Source: Sinorhizobium saheli (GTDB lineage Bacteria; Pseudomonadota; Alphaproteobacteria; Rhizobiales; Rhizobiaceae). Taken from it: a stretch of 64,000 nt of DNA. Of the stretch, positions 7,402 through 18,773 are shown piece after piece (within the stretch, counting starts at the first letter, position 1; every line of letters starts with the position of its first letter). Location of the stretch: the NCBI RefSeq assembly GCF_001651875.1, contig NZ_LNQB01000082.1, positions 62,001-126,000 of the forward strand, written 5' to 3'. The notes beneath the pieces were generated by a model that was given only the letters and a program-made list of their open reading frames with translations, was not told where the DNA came from and ran no database searches. The position numbers and the translations under genes were made by a program.

Positions 7402-7998
7402 GTGACAGAAATCAACCACAGAAGAGCCGACCACCCGATTCATTCGATCTTCCTGGAGCGCTGGTCGCCGCGCGCCTTCACCGGCGAGGCGGTCAGCGAA
7501 GAGGAACTGCTCGCCCTTTTCGAGGCGGCGCGCTGGGCGCCCTCGGCAAGCAACCTTCAGCCCTGGCGCTTCGTCTATGCGCGCCGCGGCACCGAGCATT
7601 TCGCGAAGCTGCTCTCCACCCTGGACGAAGGCAACCAGCGCTGGGCGAAAAACGCGTCGGCACTCGTCATCATTCTCTCCCGGACGCACCGGGTCACGTC
7701 GACGGGCGAAATCAGGCCCGCCTATACCCATGCCTTCGACACGGGTGCCGCCTGGTTCGCGCTCGCGCTGCAGACGCAGCTTGCCGGATGGCACGCCCAT
7801 GCCATGGCCGGCGTCGACAGGGAAAGGGCGATCGAGGTGCTCGGCGTGCCGGAGCACTATCGCGTCGAGGCAGCCGTCGCGATCGGCAGGATCGCCGACC
7901 CTTCCACGCTGCCGGATGATCTGCGCGCACGCGAAAAGCCGAGCCAGCGCAAGCCGATCGGCGAATTCGTCTTCGAAGGCGATTTCAAGGGCGAGTGA
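7402..7998 (+). CDS. Nitroreductase-family FMN flavoprotein
   Basis: A 198-residue protein with a GTG start. It shows the nitroreductase fold: an N-terminal RWSPRAFTGEAVSEEELLALFEAARWAPSASNLQPWRFV block that binds FMN phosphate (Arg, Ser and Asn residues), a central GAAWFALALQTQLAGWHAHAMAG helix, and a C-terminal AAVAIGRI strand. Family members use NAD(P)H to reduce nitro groups, quinones or enones as homodimers in the cytoplasm. It stands alone, divergent from gabD and convergent with gyrB. Its physiological substrate cannot be deduced. Confidence 0.85.
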   Translation: MTEINHRRADHPIHSIFLERWSPRAFTGEAVSEEELLALFEAARWAPSASNLQPWRFVYARRGTEHFAKLLSTLDEGNQRWAKNASALVIILSRTHRVTSTGEIRPAYTHAFDTGAAWFALALQTQLAGWHAHAMAGVDRERAIEVLGVPEHYRVEAAVAIGRIADPSTLPDDLRAREKPSQRKPIGEFVFEGDFKGE

Positions 7999-8032
7999 CG
8001 CCTTCAACAGGCGAAGAGACGCACAAAGATCG

Positions 8033-8085
8033 CAGGGCGGGTTCCGCCCTGCCCTTGACGAGCCGGAAGCCGTTCACCGGCTTCC
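8033..8085. terminator. Paired hairpins between convergent nitroreductase and gyrB genes
   Basis: CAGGGCGG/CCGCCCTG (8033-8051, 3-base loop) and GGAAGCCG/CGGCTTCC (8065-8085, 5-base loop) lie in the 98 bases between the two stop codons. Neither is followed by a clear T run, so termination here may need Rho. The position between converging genes is the main support. Confidence 0.4.
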
Positions 8086-8096
8086 CCGTGCAGGCA

Positions 8097-10538
<2,442 letters not shown>

Positions 10539-10653
10539 TCAGGTCTTTCCAGGTTTTTCGGACGTCGTGATTCGTCGCGAATCACAGCGCGAGAGGCCTC
10601 GCGGACTATAGAAAATTTGTCCACGGGTTCCAAATCCGGCGCGGAGCGGGTCT

Positions 10654-11031
10654 TCATCCCCTGTCCTTATCAGGAAATGTGGCTTTTTCCAAAACTTCTT
10701 CCAGGGCCCGGATCGTCTCCTCCGAAAGCCCGCGAATCTCGGCGCTCAGGCGATTGGCGAAGGCGGTATGGCCGGGTGGCAGGCCGGACGTGTCGAGCAC
10801 GACCCGGGGGTCGGAAATATGGGCGATCCGCAGCAGTTCATCCGCCTCGTCCCAGATGACGTTGAAATAGCCGGCGACACGCTGGAGGAAATCGAAGCTC
10901 GGCGCGCCGCGCTTGCCGTGCTCGAGCGCCGAAAGATAGGCCGCGGAAACCCCGATCGCCGCCGCCATCTCCTTCTGCGAGACGCCCTTGCGGCGGCGGA
11001 GCCTGCGCACCGCCTCGCCGAAGGGGGTCAT
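10654..11031 (-). CDS. XRE-type helix-turn-helix transcription factor
   Basis: A 125-residue protein with a Cro/C1-type helix-turn-helix at about residues 5-60 (VRRLRRRKGVSQKEMAAAIGVSAAYLSALEHGKRG). After it comes a short helical tail ending in ALEEVLEKATF, without a recognisable ligand domain. It overlaps the smr stop by 4 bases (ATGA), so translation is probably coupled. It stands between smr and gyrB in a five-gene run. The target is unknown; control of its own operon, including gyrB, is a reasonable guess. Confidence 0.85.
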   Translation of the reverse strand: MTPFGEAVRRLRRRKGVSQKEMAAAIGVSAAYLSALEHGKRGAPSFDFLQRVAGYFNVIWDEADELLRIAHISDPRVVLDTSGLPPGHTAFANRLSAEIRGLSEETIRALEEVLEKATFPDKDRG

Positions 11032-11591
11032 GTCGCGCTTCCCTTCGCCCGCGCCAGCCGCACATAGAGCGCGCCCTCGCCGCCATGGTTGCGGGCGGCC
11101 GGCTCATAGGAGGAGATCAGCGGCCGGAACTCCGGCAGCGAGAACCAGAGCGGCACCGCCCGCTTCAAGGCGCCGTCGCTGCCCATCGACGTTCCCTTGC
11201 CGGTGATGACCAGGACATGGCGCAAGCCGCGCTCATGCGCCTTCAAGAGAAACTGCAGGAGCAGGCCGTGCGCCTCGCTCTGGATCATCCCGTGCAGGTC
11301 GATCCGCGCTTCGAGCGCCAGCCGGCCCTTGGCGATCTTGCGCTTCACCGGCCGTTCCAGGGGATGATGGCGACGCTCGGCCTTGGCGGTCAGCGCGAAG
11401 CCCCGCTCCTGCTTTTCGGGGACGGCGGAGGCCGCGGCAGACGGCTCAGGTGCCGACGGCGCCTGCGGGTCTTCGGCCTGCGCGATCAGGTCCGCAAGGT
11501 CGCCGGCCCGCCCCGCCATGGGCCTGGTCGTGCGCGCGACCTTGCCCCAGAGAATGCGGTCCTCCGGCGAAAGCTTCCTGTCCCTAGTCAT
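11028..11591 (-). CDS. Smr domain protein
   Basis: This 187-residue protein is read from the ATG at 11591 (MTRDRKLSPED), which overlaps the mltA stop by 8 bases; a start 25 codons further up lies within mltA and is less likely. The N-terminal half is basic and Ala/Pro-rich, hence probably disordered. The C-terminal half is a Smr domain with ARIDLHGM (the DLHG motif), then HVLVITGKGTSMG (the T/SGxG motif) and a final GALYVRLAR strand. Stand-alone Smr proteins bind or nick nucleic acids and have been tied to collided ribosomes and to recombination. It is located between mltA and an XRE regulator. Confidence 0.88.
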   Translation of the reverse strand: MTRDRKLSPEDRILWGKVARTTRPMAGRAGDLADLIAQAEDPQAPSAPEPSAAASAVPEKQERGFALTAKAERRHHPLERPVKRKIAKGRLALEARIDLHGMIQSEAHGLLLQFLLKAHERGLRHVLVITGKGTSMGSDGALKRAVPLWFSLPEFRPLISSYEPAARNHGGEGALYVRLARAKGSAT

Positions 11592-12714
11592 TTTCGGATC
11601 GGGGAGCAGATCGGGCGCCATATCGAGCCGCGGCGCCGCGGGGGATGAAGATGAAGAAATCGGCATCGTTGCGCACCGAACCGGCGCGGTTGCCGGCCTC
11701 GTCGCCGGAGCCCGTGAAGATGTCGCCGCGCGCCGGCCCGACGATCGCCGAGCCCGTGTCGAGCGCGAGCATCAGCCGCGCGAAAGGGCGGCCGCCGTCA
11801 AGATGGCTGAGGCTTTCGCTGGCGACAAAGAAGGGGACGCCGAAAGTGTGGATCAACCGGTCGACCGCGAGCGAGCGTCCGGGCTCCAGCGGCACCTTGG
11901 CGGCAGCCACCGGACCGAGCCCGTCGTCGTCGACCGGCGCCTCGCGGAAGAAGATGAAGGAGCGGTTGTGCCACAGCACCTCGTCCACCTTTTCCGGATG
12001 GGCCGCGAGCCAGCCGCGGATGCTCGCCATCGACACGGTCGCGGCATCGATCTTGCCGCGCTCGATCAGGAGCTTTCCGATCGCGGAAAAGCGATGCCCG
12101 GTCTTTGCCGCATAGGTGATGCGCCGGAGCGATCCGTCCGGATGGACGAGCCGCGCCGCACCCTGCACATGGATGAAGAAGACGTCGACCTTGGAACGGG
12201 CATAGGCGATCTCCAGGCCGCGGCCGGCAAGAAAGCCCTCTTCGATGGCGCGGCGGTCGGGATATTCCTCGATCCGGCCGTCCCGAAGGCGGCCGAAGGC
12301 GAAATAGGGATCCATCCCCTCCGGCCGGTTGGTGTCGTCTATATCGACGAGGTCGTCGGGGCGCCGGTAGAAGGGAAAGCGGAATTCGCCGTCCGGGGTC
12401 GGCCGGACCTCCACCTCCGGTTCGTAGAATGCGGTGACGAAGCCGGCCGGCCGGTCATCGGGCCGGATCCGGAACGGAACGAACCGTTCCTCGAAGAAGG
12501 CGCGGGCCTCCCTTTCGTCCGCGAAGCCGCCGCCCGCCGCCGCAAAAGCCGGCAGGAGGTCGTCCGTCGAAATGCCGAGAGAGCCGGTCCTGTACGGCTT
12601 CGCCGTCGTCACCTGCCGGTGACAGCGGCTTAGCGCGGCGATCACCGGCCTCGGATCGTCCGCGTGCCAGCCGGGCAGCTCGGCAAAGGTGACCGGCTCG
12701 AGATGAAAGCCCAT
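11584..12714 (-). CDS. mltA: Membrane-bound lytic murein transglycosylase A family protein
   Basis: A 376-residue MltA-family enzyme, which cleaves the MurNAc-GlcNAc bond of peptidoglycan and leaves 1,6-anhydro ends. The MltA barrel is seen from GFVTAFYEPEVEVRPT through FFIHVQGAARLVHPDG, and a 3D domain closes the protein with LALDTGSAIVGPARGDIFTGSGDEAG, which has the catalytic-type Asp residues. No clear lipoprotein signal precedes the start used here (ATG at 12714), so either export uses another route or the true start differs. It is 17 bases behind timA and overlaps smr by 8 bases. Confidence 0.9.
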   Translation of the reverse strand: MGFHLEPVTFAELPGWHADDPRPVIAALSRCHRQVTTAKPYRTGSLGISTDDLLPAFAAAGGGFADEREARAFFEERFVPFRIRPDDRPAGFVTAFYEPEVEVRPTPDGEFRFPFYRRPDDLVDIDDTNRPEGMDPYFAFGRLRDGRIEEYPDRRAIEEGFLAGRGLEIAYARSKVDVFFIHVQGAARLVHPDGSLRRITYAAKTGHRFSAIGKLLIERGKIDAATVSMASIRGWLAAHPEKVDEVLWHNRSFIFFREAPVDDDGLGPVAAAKVPLEPGRSLAVDRLIHTFGVPFFVASESLSHLDGGRPFARLMLALDTGSAIVGPARGDIFTGSGDEAGNRAGSVRNDADFFIFIPRGAAARYGARSAPRSEND

Positions 12715-12731
12715 GGCCGCCCGCTTCCCGG

Positions 12732-13436
12732 TCAGTTTTCAGATTCGGTGGCGATCAGCTTCCAGTTCGGGTCGCGCGAGCGCAGGTCGCGCGCGAAGGT
12801 CCAGAGATCGTTCACTTCGGCGACCGAGTCGGCATCGCCGTCGATGAGCTTGCCGGACTTCTCGTAGGTCGCGGAAATGAGCTGGCTGATGATCCTGACC
12901 GTGATGTTTTCCTCGTTGTCCTTGAGCTCCGCATGGACAATGTCGGCCTTCTCGATGCCGACGAAGGTGGATTTGACCACCTCGCCCCGGGCTTCGCGCT
13001 CGGTGATGGCCGCCTCGAAGCCTTCATAGACCTCGCGCGACAGCAGCCCCTTCAGCGTCTTGCGGTCGCCGTCGGCAAAGGCCATCACGATCATCTCGTA
13101 GGCCATCTTGGCGCCATTCAGGAATTCGCCCGGGTCGAAGCTCGGGTCGGCGTCGCTCAAGGCCCTGAGCTGGCCGTTCAGCGGCGTGCCCGCCTTGGCG
13201 AAAGTCTCGATGGCGGCGTAACGGGACTCGTCTTCCGCCGCGCTTTCGCGGCGGGGGAGCTGCACGACCTTGCCTTTATCGCCCGTCTCCGCCCCTTGCG
13301 CCACATCCCGCGGCGAATAGGGGTCGAAAGGCGGGCGCTCGTTGCCCGTCCTGCGGCCCAGAACGCTGCGCAACTGCAGGAAGATGACCACGGCGGCGAT
13401 CAGGAAAAAAAACGTGATGAAGTCGAAAGAGCCCAT
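12732..13436 (-). CDS. timA: Tim44/TimA-family membrane-anchored adaptor protein
   Basis: This 234-residue protein begins MGSFDF if the ATG at 13436 is used; a GTG two codons earlier at 13442 is equally possible because neither has a strong ribosome site. One membrane helix (about residues 5-23, FFFLIAAVVIFLQL) is followed by a charged linker and a Tim44-like domain (about 85-234) related to the C-terminal part of mitochondrial Tim44 (AYEMIVMAFADGDRKTLKGLLS, VVKSTFVGIEKADIVHAEL). Bacterial members are inner-membrane proteins of uncertain job. It leads the run into mltA and is divergent from fxsA, an order conserved in alphaproteobacteria as far as I know. Confidence 0.88.
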   Translation of the reverse strand: MGSFDFITFFFLIAAVVIFLQLRSVLGRRTGNERPPFDPYSPRDVAQGAETGDKGKVVQLPRRESAAEDESRYAAIETFAKAGTPLNGQLRALSDADPSFDPGEFLNGAKMAYEMIVMAFADGDRKTLKGLLSREVYEGFEAAITEREARGEVVKSTFVGIEKADIVHAELKDNEENITVRIISQLISATYEKSGKLIDGDADSVAEVNDLWTFARDLRSRDPNWKLIATESEN

Positions 13437-13570
13437 TTCCACCCGGAACCGCTGCTAGAATTTCTCTTAACGTCCCATATAGTCCGCAAGGATAAACCAT
13501 TCAAATGGCGATGTCGCACCCTTAAACCTTAGGCCGGGCGATTGCACGAATCTTCTTCCGAGCACCAACG

Positions 13571-14080
13571 ATGCGTTACGTGATCCCGATCCTCATTCTC
13601 GGACTGCCGCTTGCGGAAATCGCCGGCTTCGTCGTCGTCGGCCGCGAGATCGGCGTCGCGGCCACTCTTTTGCTGGTATTCCTGAGCGCCATCGTCGGCA
13701 TCGTGCTGTTGCGCATCCAGGGCTTCGAGGTCATGCGGCGCGTGCAGGAGGCGGCGCGGACGGGGAACGATCCGGGCCTCGACGTTCTCGGCGGCGCGCT
13801 GACCTTTCTCGCCGCGATCCTGCTGATCGTGCCCGGTTTCATCAGCGACACGATCGGTCTCCTCCTCTTCCTGCCGCCGCTGAGACGCGCCCTTGCGGAT
13901 TTGCTGCGCCGGCGGATGACGATCCTGACCGGCGGATCCGGCTTTTACTATTCGGGCGGTGCCGGACGCGAGGCGCGCCGCGGGTCGGTCATCATCGATC
14001 TCGACGAGGATGAGTTCTCCAGAAAGCAAAAGGGCGAGGACAAGGACGATTCCTCGCCGCCGGGCCGCATTTCGCACTGA
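13571..14080 (+). CDS. fxsA: FxsA-family membrane protein
   Basis: A 169-residue inner-membrane protein with FxsA features: a first helix over residues 3-25 (VIPILILGLPLAEIAGFVVV), a second near 28-48 (AATLLLVFLSAIVGIVLLR), then GGALTFLAAILLIVPGFISDTIGLLLFLPP, which is the family hallmark with its LIVPGFxSD core. The tail is charged and cytoplasmic. In E. coli, FxsA overproduction relieves phage T7 exclusion by the F plasmid; its native role is unclear. It is divergent from timA and lies 229 bases upstream of secB. Confidence 0.9.
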   Translation: MRYVIPILILGLPLAEIAGFVVVGREIGVAATLLLVFLSAIVGIVLLRIQGFEVMRRVQEAARTGNDPGLDVLGGALTFLAAILLIVPGFISDTIGLLLFLPPLRRALADLLRRRMTILTGGSGFYYSGGAGREARRGSVIIDLDEDEFSRKQKGEDKDDSSPPGRISH

Positions 14081-14138
14081 TGCATTTCGCCCAAAAGTGT
14101 GAAGCGGTTTGGGATTACGGCACGCATGGAAACAAGAA
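14080..14138 (+). repeat. Short dispersed rhizobial repeat before secB
   Basis: The string TGATGCATTTCGCCCAAAAGTGTGAAGCGGTTT followed by GGGATTACGGCACGCATGGAAACAA resembles a small palindromic-ended unit (GATGCAT ... GCATG) that I recognise as widespread between genes in Rhizobiaceae. Only this one clear copy is in the window, with a trace (CACTTTTGCGTGAC) near 57221. Identification rests on memory of such genomes, not on a search. Confidence 0.4.
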
Positions 14139-14159
14139 CGGAGAATCGCTCGGGGTTTT

Positions 14160-14309
14160 CCTGATTCCGGCTGCAATCGAGTCTATAATGCGCGTCCGAA
14201 CGGATGGCCGGGCATCCTCTCCCGCCCGCAACGCCCTGGCTCCATGGGTTGTAAGCCCAGATGCGAAGTGCTAGATGGCGTCACCAATTCGAAGTCCGAG
14301 GAAACCCTT
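14160..14309 (+). promoter_or_regulatory. Probable secB promoter and structured leader
   Basis: A perfect TATAAT stands at 14184-14189. The upstream -35 is weak (around TTTCCTGAT). A transcript starting near 14196 would have a leader of about 115 bases. In it GGATG/CATCC, GCATC/GATGC and TGGG/CCCA (loop TTGTAAG) can pair. No known riboswitch class is recognised. Apart from the repeat at 14080, this is all I see between fxsA and secB. Confidence 0.4.
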
Positions 14310-14813
14310 ATGACGACTGATACCGCATCCAACGGCAACGGCGGCGCCCAGCAGAGCCCGTCGCTCAATATCCTGGCCCAGTATGTCAAGGATCTTTCCT
14401 TCGAGAACCCCGGTGCCCCGCGCTCGCTGCAGGCACGCGACCGCGCTCCGTCGATCAACATCAATGTCAACGTCAATGCCAATCCGCTCGCCGAGAACGA
14501 CTTCGACGTCGTGCTGTCGTTGACTGCCCAGGCGATGGATGGCGACAAGGTCCTGTTCAACGTCGAGCTCGCCTATGGCGGCGTGTTCCGCGTTGCCGGT
14601 TTCCCGCAGGAGCACATGCTGCCGCTGCTTTTCATCGAGTGCCCGCGTCTCCTGTTCCCTTTCGCGCGCCAGATCGTCGCCGATGCCACCCGCAATGGCG
14701 GCTTCCCGCCGCTGATGATCGACCCGATCGATTTCGCACAGATGTTCGCGCAGCGCATGGCCGAGGAAAAGGTCCGCGCCCAGGTCGCCAACACCAACGA
14801 CACGGCGAACTGA
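14310..14813 (+). CDS. secB: Protein-export chaperone SecB
   Basis: A 167-residue homotetrameric cytosolic chaperone that keeps preproteins unfolded and hands them to SecA. The start ATG at 14310 gives the normal alphaproteobacterial length with a short Asn/Gly-rich N-terminal tail. Conserved pieces are [77 protein letters not shown] and DFAQMFAQR near the end. It is convergent with dnaQ and followed by a clear terminator. Confidence 0.97.
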   Translation: MTTDTASNGNGGAQQSPSLNILAQYVKDLSFENPGAPRSLQARDRAPSININVNVNANPLAENDFDVVLSLTAQAMDGDKVLFNVELAYGGVFRVAGFPQEHMLPLLFIECPRLLFPFARQIVADATRNGGFPPLMIDPIDFAQMFAQRMAEEKVRAQVANTNDTAN

Positions 14814-14843
14814 CCCGGACGAACCGGTCATCCTGAGATGCTG

Positions 14844-14872
14844 AAAACCCGGCCTCGAGAGCCGGGTTTTTG
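14844..14872 (+). terminator. secB terminator, probably bidirectional with dnaQ
   Basis: AAACCCGGC pairs with GCCGGGTTT around a short CTCGAGA loop, with A residues before and TTTTTGTTTT after. The plus-strand T run fits the end of secB. The A run on the other side is short, so use by dnaQ on the minus strand is possible but weaker. Confidence 0.8.
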
Positions 14873-14908
14873 TTTTCGTCGTCTTCCTGCTTTGCGGGAT
14901 GCGGGCCG

Positions 14909-15607
14909 TCAGCCGCCGTATTTCGTCCAGATCGCCTTGGCGCCGATCTTCGAGATAAGGGCGGCATGCGCGGCGATCTCGATTTCGGTCAGCCGCGGCT
15001 GCAGCGGCCGCTCCCTGCGCATCACGATGATCGGGCCGTCATCGGCTTCGATCGAAAGCCCGCCCGTCTCCGTCATGACGAGGCCGAGCGCCGCCTGGCG
15101 GCCGCCGATCATCTCGATATAGACCTCGGCGAGCAGTTCGGAGTCGAGCAGCGCACCGTGCTTGGCGCGATGGGAGTTGTCGATGCCGTAGCGGCGGCAG
15201 AGGGCATCGAGCGAATTCGGACCCATCGGGTGCTTGCGCCGGGCAAGCGCCAGCGTGTCGATCACCCGGTCCATGCCGATCGGCGGCAGGCCGAGCCGCT
15301 CGAACTCCGCGTTGATGAAGCCGATGTCGAAGGTGGCGTTATGCGCGACCCAGCGCGCGTCGCCAAAGAAATCGACGATCTGCTCGACGACATCGGCGAA
15401 GGATGGCTTGTCCTTGAGAAACTCGTTGGTGATCCCGTGCACCGCCAGCGCATCGGGGTGGACCTTCCGCTCCCCGGGATTGATGTAGATATGAAGCGTG
15501 CGCCCCGTCGGAAACTGGTTCTCGAGCTCGACACCGCCGATTTCGATCACCCGGTCTTCTCGGCTGTCGAGACCGGTCGTTTCCGTATCGAAGATGATTT
15601 CACGCAT
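14909..15607 (-). CDS. dnaQ: DNA polymerase III epsilon subunit, 3'-5' proofreading exonuclease
   Basis: A 232-residue DEDDh exonuclease that proofreads for the replicative polymerase core. Exo I is IIFDTETTGLD (Asp7, Glu9), Exo II is HNATFDIGFINAEF, and Exo III is AKHGALLDSELLAEVY with the His and final Asp. The C-terminal tail (after about 185) would tether it to the alpha subunit DnaE. It stands at the downstream end of the minus-strand run PPDK regulator-maf-aroE-coaE-dnaQ, 164 bases behind coaE. Confidence 0.96.
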   Translation of the reverse strand: MREIIFDTETTGLDSREDRVIEIGGVELENQFPTGRTLHIYINPGERKVHPDALAVHGITNEFLKDKPSFADVVEQIVDFFGDARWVAHNATFDIGFINAEFERLGLPPIGMDRVIDTLALARRKHPMGPNSLDALCRRYGIDNSHRAKHGALLDSELLAEVYIEMIGGRQAALGLVMTETGGLSIEADDGPIIVMRRERPLQPRLTEIEIAAHAALISKIGAKAIWTKYGG

Positions 15608-15771
15608 GCGGGGTTCCTGGGCGAGGATTCACGACGAATCAATCCGAGCTGTTTCCGCGTTGTAATGGCATTTCGATTGCAGTTGAAGCGCGGAAGTTCG
15701 CGACCTGCCCTTCATGCCGCTGCCGCGACCTTCGCCCGCTTGCGGTCGGCAGGCGGGGGCAGTCGTCGGCT

Positions 15772-16359
15772 CTATCCCGCCGCCCGCAACTCATCGACGA
15801 TCGCGCGAATCTGCTCCCGGGTGACGTCGAAGCTGTCGCTGGTGTCGATGATGTAATCGGCGCGGGCGCGCTTTTCGCTGTCGGGCACCTGGCGGGCGAG
15901 GATCATCGCGAATTTCTCGGCGGTCATGCCCGGCCGCTTCATCACCCGCTCGCGCTGTTTCTCCGGGTCGCAGGTCACGACGACGACGCGGTCGACGCGC
16001 GCTTCGGCCTTGGTCTCATAGAGCAGCGGGATGTCGAGGAGCACGAAGGGCGCGCCCGCCGCCTTTTGCTGCGCGAGGAACTGGCGCTCCCGCTCGCGCA
16101 CGAGCGGATGGACGATCCGCTCCAGCTCGCCGAGCCGCTCGGGTGCGGCGACAAGCCGGCGCGACAGCTCCGCGCGATCGATGACGCCGTTCTTCGCCAC
16201 CCCCGGAAAGGCCGCTTCGACCGGTGCCACCGCTTCGCCGCGATAAAGCTCGTGCACCACCTCATCGGCATCGTTCACCGGCACGCCGAGTTCCCGGAAC
16301 ATCCCGGCGGCGGTCGATTTTCCCATTCCGATGGAGCCCGTCAGCCCGACCACGATCAT
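15772..16359 (-). CDS. coaE: Dephospho-CoA kinase
   Basis: A 195-residue P-loop kinase that phosphorylates the 3'-OH of dephospho-CoA, the last step of coenzyme A synthesis. The start ATG at 16359 overlaps the aroE stop (ATGA), and translation from it opens directly with [15 protein letters not shown], the Walker A loop. Other family features: [34 protein letters not shown] and [17 protein letters not shown] much longer in-frame reading upstream overlaps aroE antiparallel in sense and is rejected. Confidence 0.95.
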   Translation of the reverse strand: MIVVGLTGSIGMGKSTAAGMFRELGVPVNDADEVVHELYRGEAVAPVEAAFPGVAKNGVIDRAELSRRLVAAPERLGELERIVHPLVRERERQFLAQQKAAGAPFVLLDIPLLYETKAEARVDRVVVVTCDPEKQRERVMKRPGMTAEKFAMILARQVPDSEKRARADYIIDTSDSFDVTREQIRAIVDELRAAG

Positions 16360-17216
16360 GGGTGTTTGTCCATGTCGCTGATGATGATCTGTCGAAGCGT
16401 TTCGTCGACGGCGGGCCGGCGGCCGAACCATTTCTCGAATCCGGGCACGGCCTGATGCAAGAGCATGCCGAGCCCGTCGACAATCAAGAAGCCCTGCTCT
16501 TCCGCCTGGCGCAACAGCGGCGTCTTCAGCGGTACATAGACGATATCGGTCACGACGGCATTCCGCGCCAGGGGCGAGAAATCGATCGCCGGCGCCGGCT
16601 CGCCGTCCATGCCGAGAGAGGTGGTGTTGACGAACAGTCCGGCGCCCGACATCACTTCGGCAAGCGCGGCAAGCGGGTGCGCATGCACGGCGGCACCAAA
16701 GCGGTCGGCCAGCTCCTGCGCCCGCTCCGGCGTGCGGTTCACCACGTGGATCGCCTTGACGCCGCGGTCGCGGATCGCCTGGATCACGGCGCGGCTGGCG
16801 CCGCCGGCCCCGAGGATTACCGCCGTCCCGATGCGGTCCCAGTCCTTCGCGCGCTCGTCGAGATTGGCGACGAAACCGCGGCCGTCGGTGTTCGTCGCGC
16901 AGATCTCGCCGTCCTCGAGCCACAGCGTATTGGCCGCCCCAAGCTCGGTGCTCAGCTCATCCGGCCGATCGGAGAGGCGAAAGGCGGCCTCCTTGTGGGG
17001 AATGGTGACATTGCCGCCGCAGAAGCCGCTGGAGCCGTCCTTCAACCGCCGCATGAAATCCGGGAAGGCTTCGGGCGTGACCTCATGGGCGCGATAACTC
17101 CCGGCAATGCCGAATTGCTTCAGCCAATGGCCGTGGATGAGCGGCGAGCGCGAATGCTTGACCGGATAGCCGGTGACGAAGGCATGGTTAACAAATGTTT
17201 CACGTGAATCACGCAT
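16356..17216 (-). CDS. aroE: Shikimate dehydrogenase (NADP+)
   Basis: A 286-residue enzyme reducing 3-dehydroshikimate to shikimate in aromatic amino acid synthesis. Catalytic Lys75 is in GGNVTIPHK and Asp111 in NTDGRGF; the NADP Rossmann loop is [11 protein letters not shown] followed by VVNRTPERA. The ATG at 17216 overlaps the maf stop by 8 bases. The first codons (MRDSRET) are formed by a parS-like sequence at 17197-17210, so the N-terminus of this enzyme doubles as a possible ParB site. It overlaps coaE by 4 bases. Confidence 0.95.
   Translation of the reverse strand: MRDSRETFVNHAFVTGYPVKHSRSPLIHGHWLKQFGIAGSYRAHEVTPEAFPDFMRRLKDGSSGFCGGNVTIPHKEAAFRLSDRPDELSTELGAANTLWLEDGEICATNTDGRGFVANLDERAKDWDRIGTAVILGAGGASRAVIQAIRDRGVKAIHVVNRTPERAQELADRFGAAVHAHPLAALAEVMSGAGLFVNTTSLGMDGEPAPAIDFSPLARNAVVTDIVYVPLKTPLLRQAEEQGFLIVDGLGMLLHQAVPGFEKWFGRRPAVDETLRQIIISDMDKHP
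17197..17210. other. parS-like site 1 (13 of 14 positions, within aroE start)
   Basis: GTTTCACGTGAATC differs by one base from the ParB-binding palindrome GTTTCACGTGAAAC. It lies in the aroE coding sequence beside the start codon and just before the maf stop, where it encodes Asp-Ser-Arg-Glu-Thr on the minus strand. It is the leftmost of eight such sites and the only one on the left side of the candidate oriC. Confidence 0.65.
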
Positions 17217-17808
17217 CGATCGCACCCAGTTCGCGGAGCTTGGCAAGAAGCGGCAGCATCGGCAGGCCAAGAATGGTGAAATAATCGCCCTCGATCCTGT
17301 CAAAGAGCTGGATGCCCTCGCCTTCGAGCTGATAGGCGCCGACGCTTTGAAGCGCCTTCTCGCCCACCCTTTGGAGATGCCGCTCGACGAAGGCCGGGCT
17401 CAACGGGCGCACCGTCATCTGCGCCGTGGAGACGTGCCGCCAGACGACCTCGCCGTTGCTCATGAGAACCACGGCGCTGTTCAGGCTGTGCGTCTTGCCG
17501 GAGAGCGACAGGAGATGCGCGGCGGCCTCCGCCATGTCCTTCGGCTTGTGATAGACGCGGGGGCCGAGCGACATCGTCTGGTCGGAGCCGATCACCAGCG
17601 CCTCGGGAAAATGCCGCGCCACGTCCCCCGCCTTCGCCTCGGCAAGGGCGAGCGCCACGTCGACGGGCGACGCGCCCGATTCCTCGAGCGGCCGTTCGAG
17701 TGCCCGCTCGTCCACCTGCGCGGCCCGCGCCTCGAAGGCCAATCCGGCATTGGCGAGCAATGCGCGTCGAAAGGGGCTGGCCGATGCCAGCACGAGCGAG
17801 GGTGTCAT
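17209..17808 (-). CDS. maf: Maf-family nucleotide pyrophosphatase
   Basis: A 199-residue Maf/HAM1-superfamily protein. These hydrolyse the alpha-beta phosphate of dTTP, UTP or modified nucleotides and are linked to septum inhibition when overproduced. The signature [19 protein letters not shown] opens the protein, followed by [31 protein letters not shown] and [10 protein letters not shown]. The motif choice (SASPFRR, GSDQ) suits the YceF-like group, which prefers modified bases. It overlaps aroE by 8 bases. Confidence 0.92.
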   Translation of the reverse strand: MTPSLVLASASPFRRALLANAGLAFEARAAQVDERALERPLEESGASPVDVALALAEAKAGDVARHFPEALVIGSDQTMSLGPRVYHKPKDMAEAAAHLLSLSGKTHSLNSAVVLMSNGEVVWRHVSTAQMTVRPLSPAFVERHLQRVGEKALQSVGAYQLEGEGIQLFDRIEGDYFTILGLPMLPLLAKLRELGAIDA

Positions 17809-17951
17809 TTACCGCTCCCGGGGTCGGAATCGCGACGATGTGCGGATTGCATCAACCCGGGCATCGCAATCGATCCTCCTTCAAGTCGAACACGCAGGCG
17901 GCGAAATGCCGGCGACAGAGCCTGAACATCTCCCTTCCCTTCGGACCCGCT

Positions 17952-18773
17952 CTATCTGAGCCGCGGGCGAAGGGCAACGATCGCCGCGGCAGTTTCCTCG
18001 ATCGAGCGGCGTGTCACGTCGATCAACGGCCAGTTGTTCCGGGCGCAGAGCGTGCGGGCATATTTCAGCTCCTCGGCGATCGCCGCCCGATCCGTATATT
18101 CCTCGCCGTGGAAATTCTGGGTCGTTCCGAGCAGGCGATGCTGGCGCACCTGCGACAGGCGCTCGGCCGAGGCGATGAGGCCGACGACCAGCGGTTTCGT
18201 CGCCCTGACAAGGCCGTCCGGCAAGGGCACCCCCGGCACGATCGGGATGTTGGCGGTCTTGATGCCGCGATTGGCGAGATAGATGCTCGTCGGCGTCTTC
18301 GACGTGCGGCTGACCCCGACGAGGACGACATCGGCCTCGTTGAAATCGGCCGGCATCTGGCCGTCATCATGGTCCATCGTGAAATTCAGCGCCTCGATGC
18401 GGGCGAAATACTCGGCGTCCATGACATGCTGCGCACCCGAGCGGCGGCGCGACGGCGAGCCGAGATAGGACTGGAAGAGCTCGATGATCGGATCGAGCAC
18501 CGAGACGCAGGGAACGCCGATCTCGCGGCACCTCTGGTCGATCAGCCCGGCGAGCTCCCGGTCGACGATCGTGTAGAGCACGATGCCCGGTGCGCCGTCG
18601 ACCGCATCGAGAACCTGCATCAACTGCTTGCGATTGCGGATCAGCGGGTAGACGTGTTCGAGCGCGTGCGACGCCTGGAATTGCGCGGCCGCCGCGCGGC
18701 CGGCGGCGATCAGCGTCTCGCCGGTCGAATCGGAGATGAGGTGCAGGTGGAAGTAGTTTTTGCGGTTCTCCAC
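17952..18773 (-). CDS. Pyruvate, phosphate dikinase regulatory protein (kinase/pyrophosphorylase)
   Basis: This 273-residue DUF299-family protein is a bifunctional enzyme. It inactivates pyruvate phosphate dikinase or PEP synthase with ADP as phosphate donor, and reactivates it with inorganic phosphate. Seen: [14 protein letters not shown] at the start, [11 protein letters not shown], then the P-loop-like [17 protein letters not shown] near residues 152-168, and [20 protein letters not shown]. It starts with GTG at 18773 and is the first gene left of the candidate oriC. A 143-base gap, in which I recognise nothing, separates it from maf. Rhizobia carry PPDK, which makes that the likelier target. 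Confidence 0.92.
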   Translation of the reverse strand: MENRKNYFHLHLISDSTGETLIAAGRAAAAQFQASHALEHVYPLIRNRKQLMQVLDAVDGAPGIVLYTIVDRELAGLIDQRCREIGVPCVSVLDPIIELFQSYLGSPSRRRSGAQHVMDAEYFARIEALNFTMDHDDGQMPADFNEADVVLVGVSRTSKTPTSIYLANRGIKTANIPIVPGVPLPDGLVRATKPLVVGLIASAERLSQVRQHRLLGTTQNFHGEEYTDRAAIAEELKYARTLCARNNWPLIDVTRRSIEETAAAIVALRPRLR

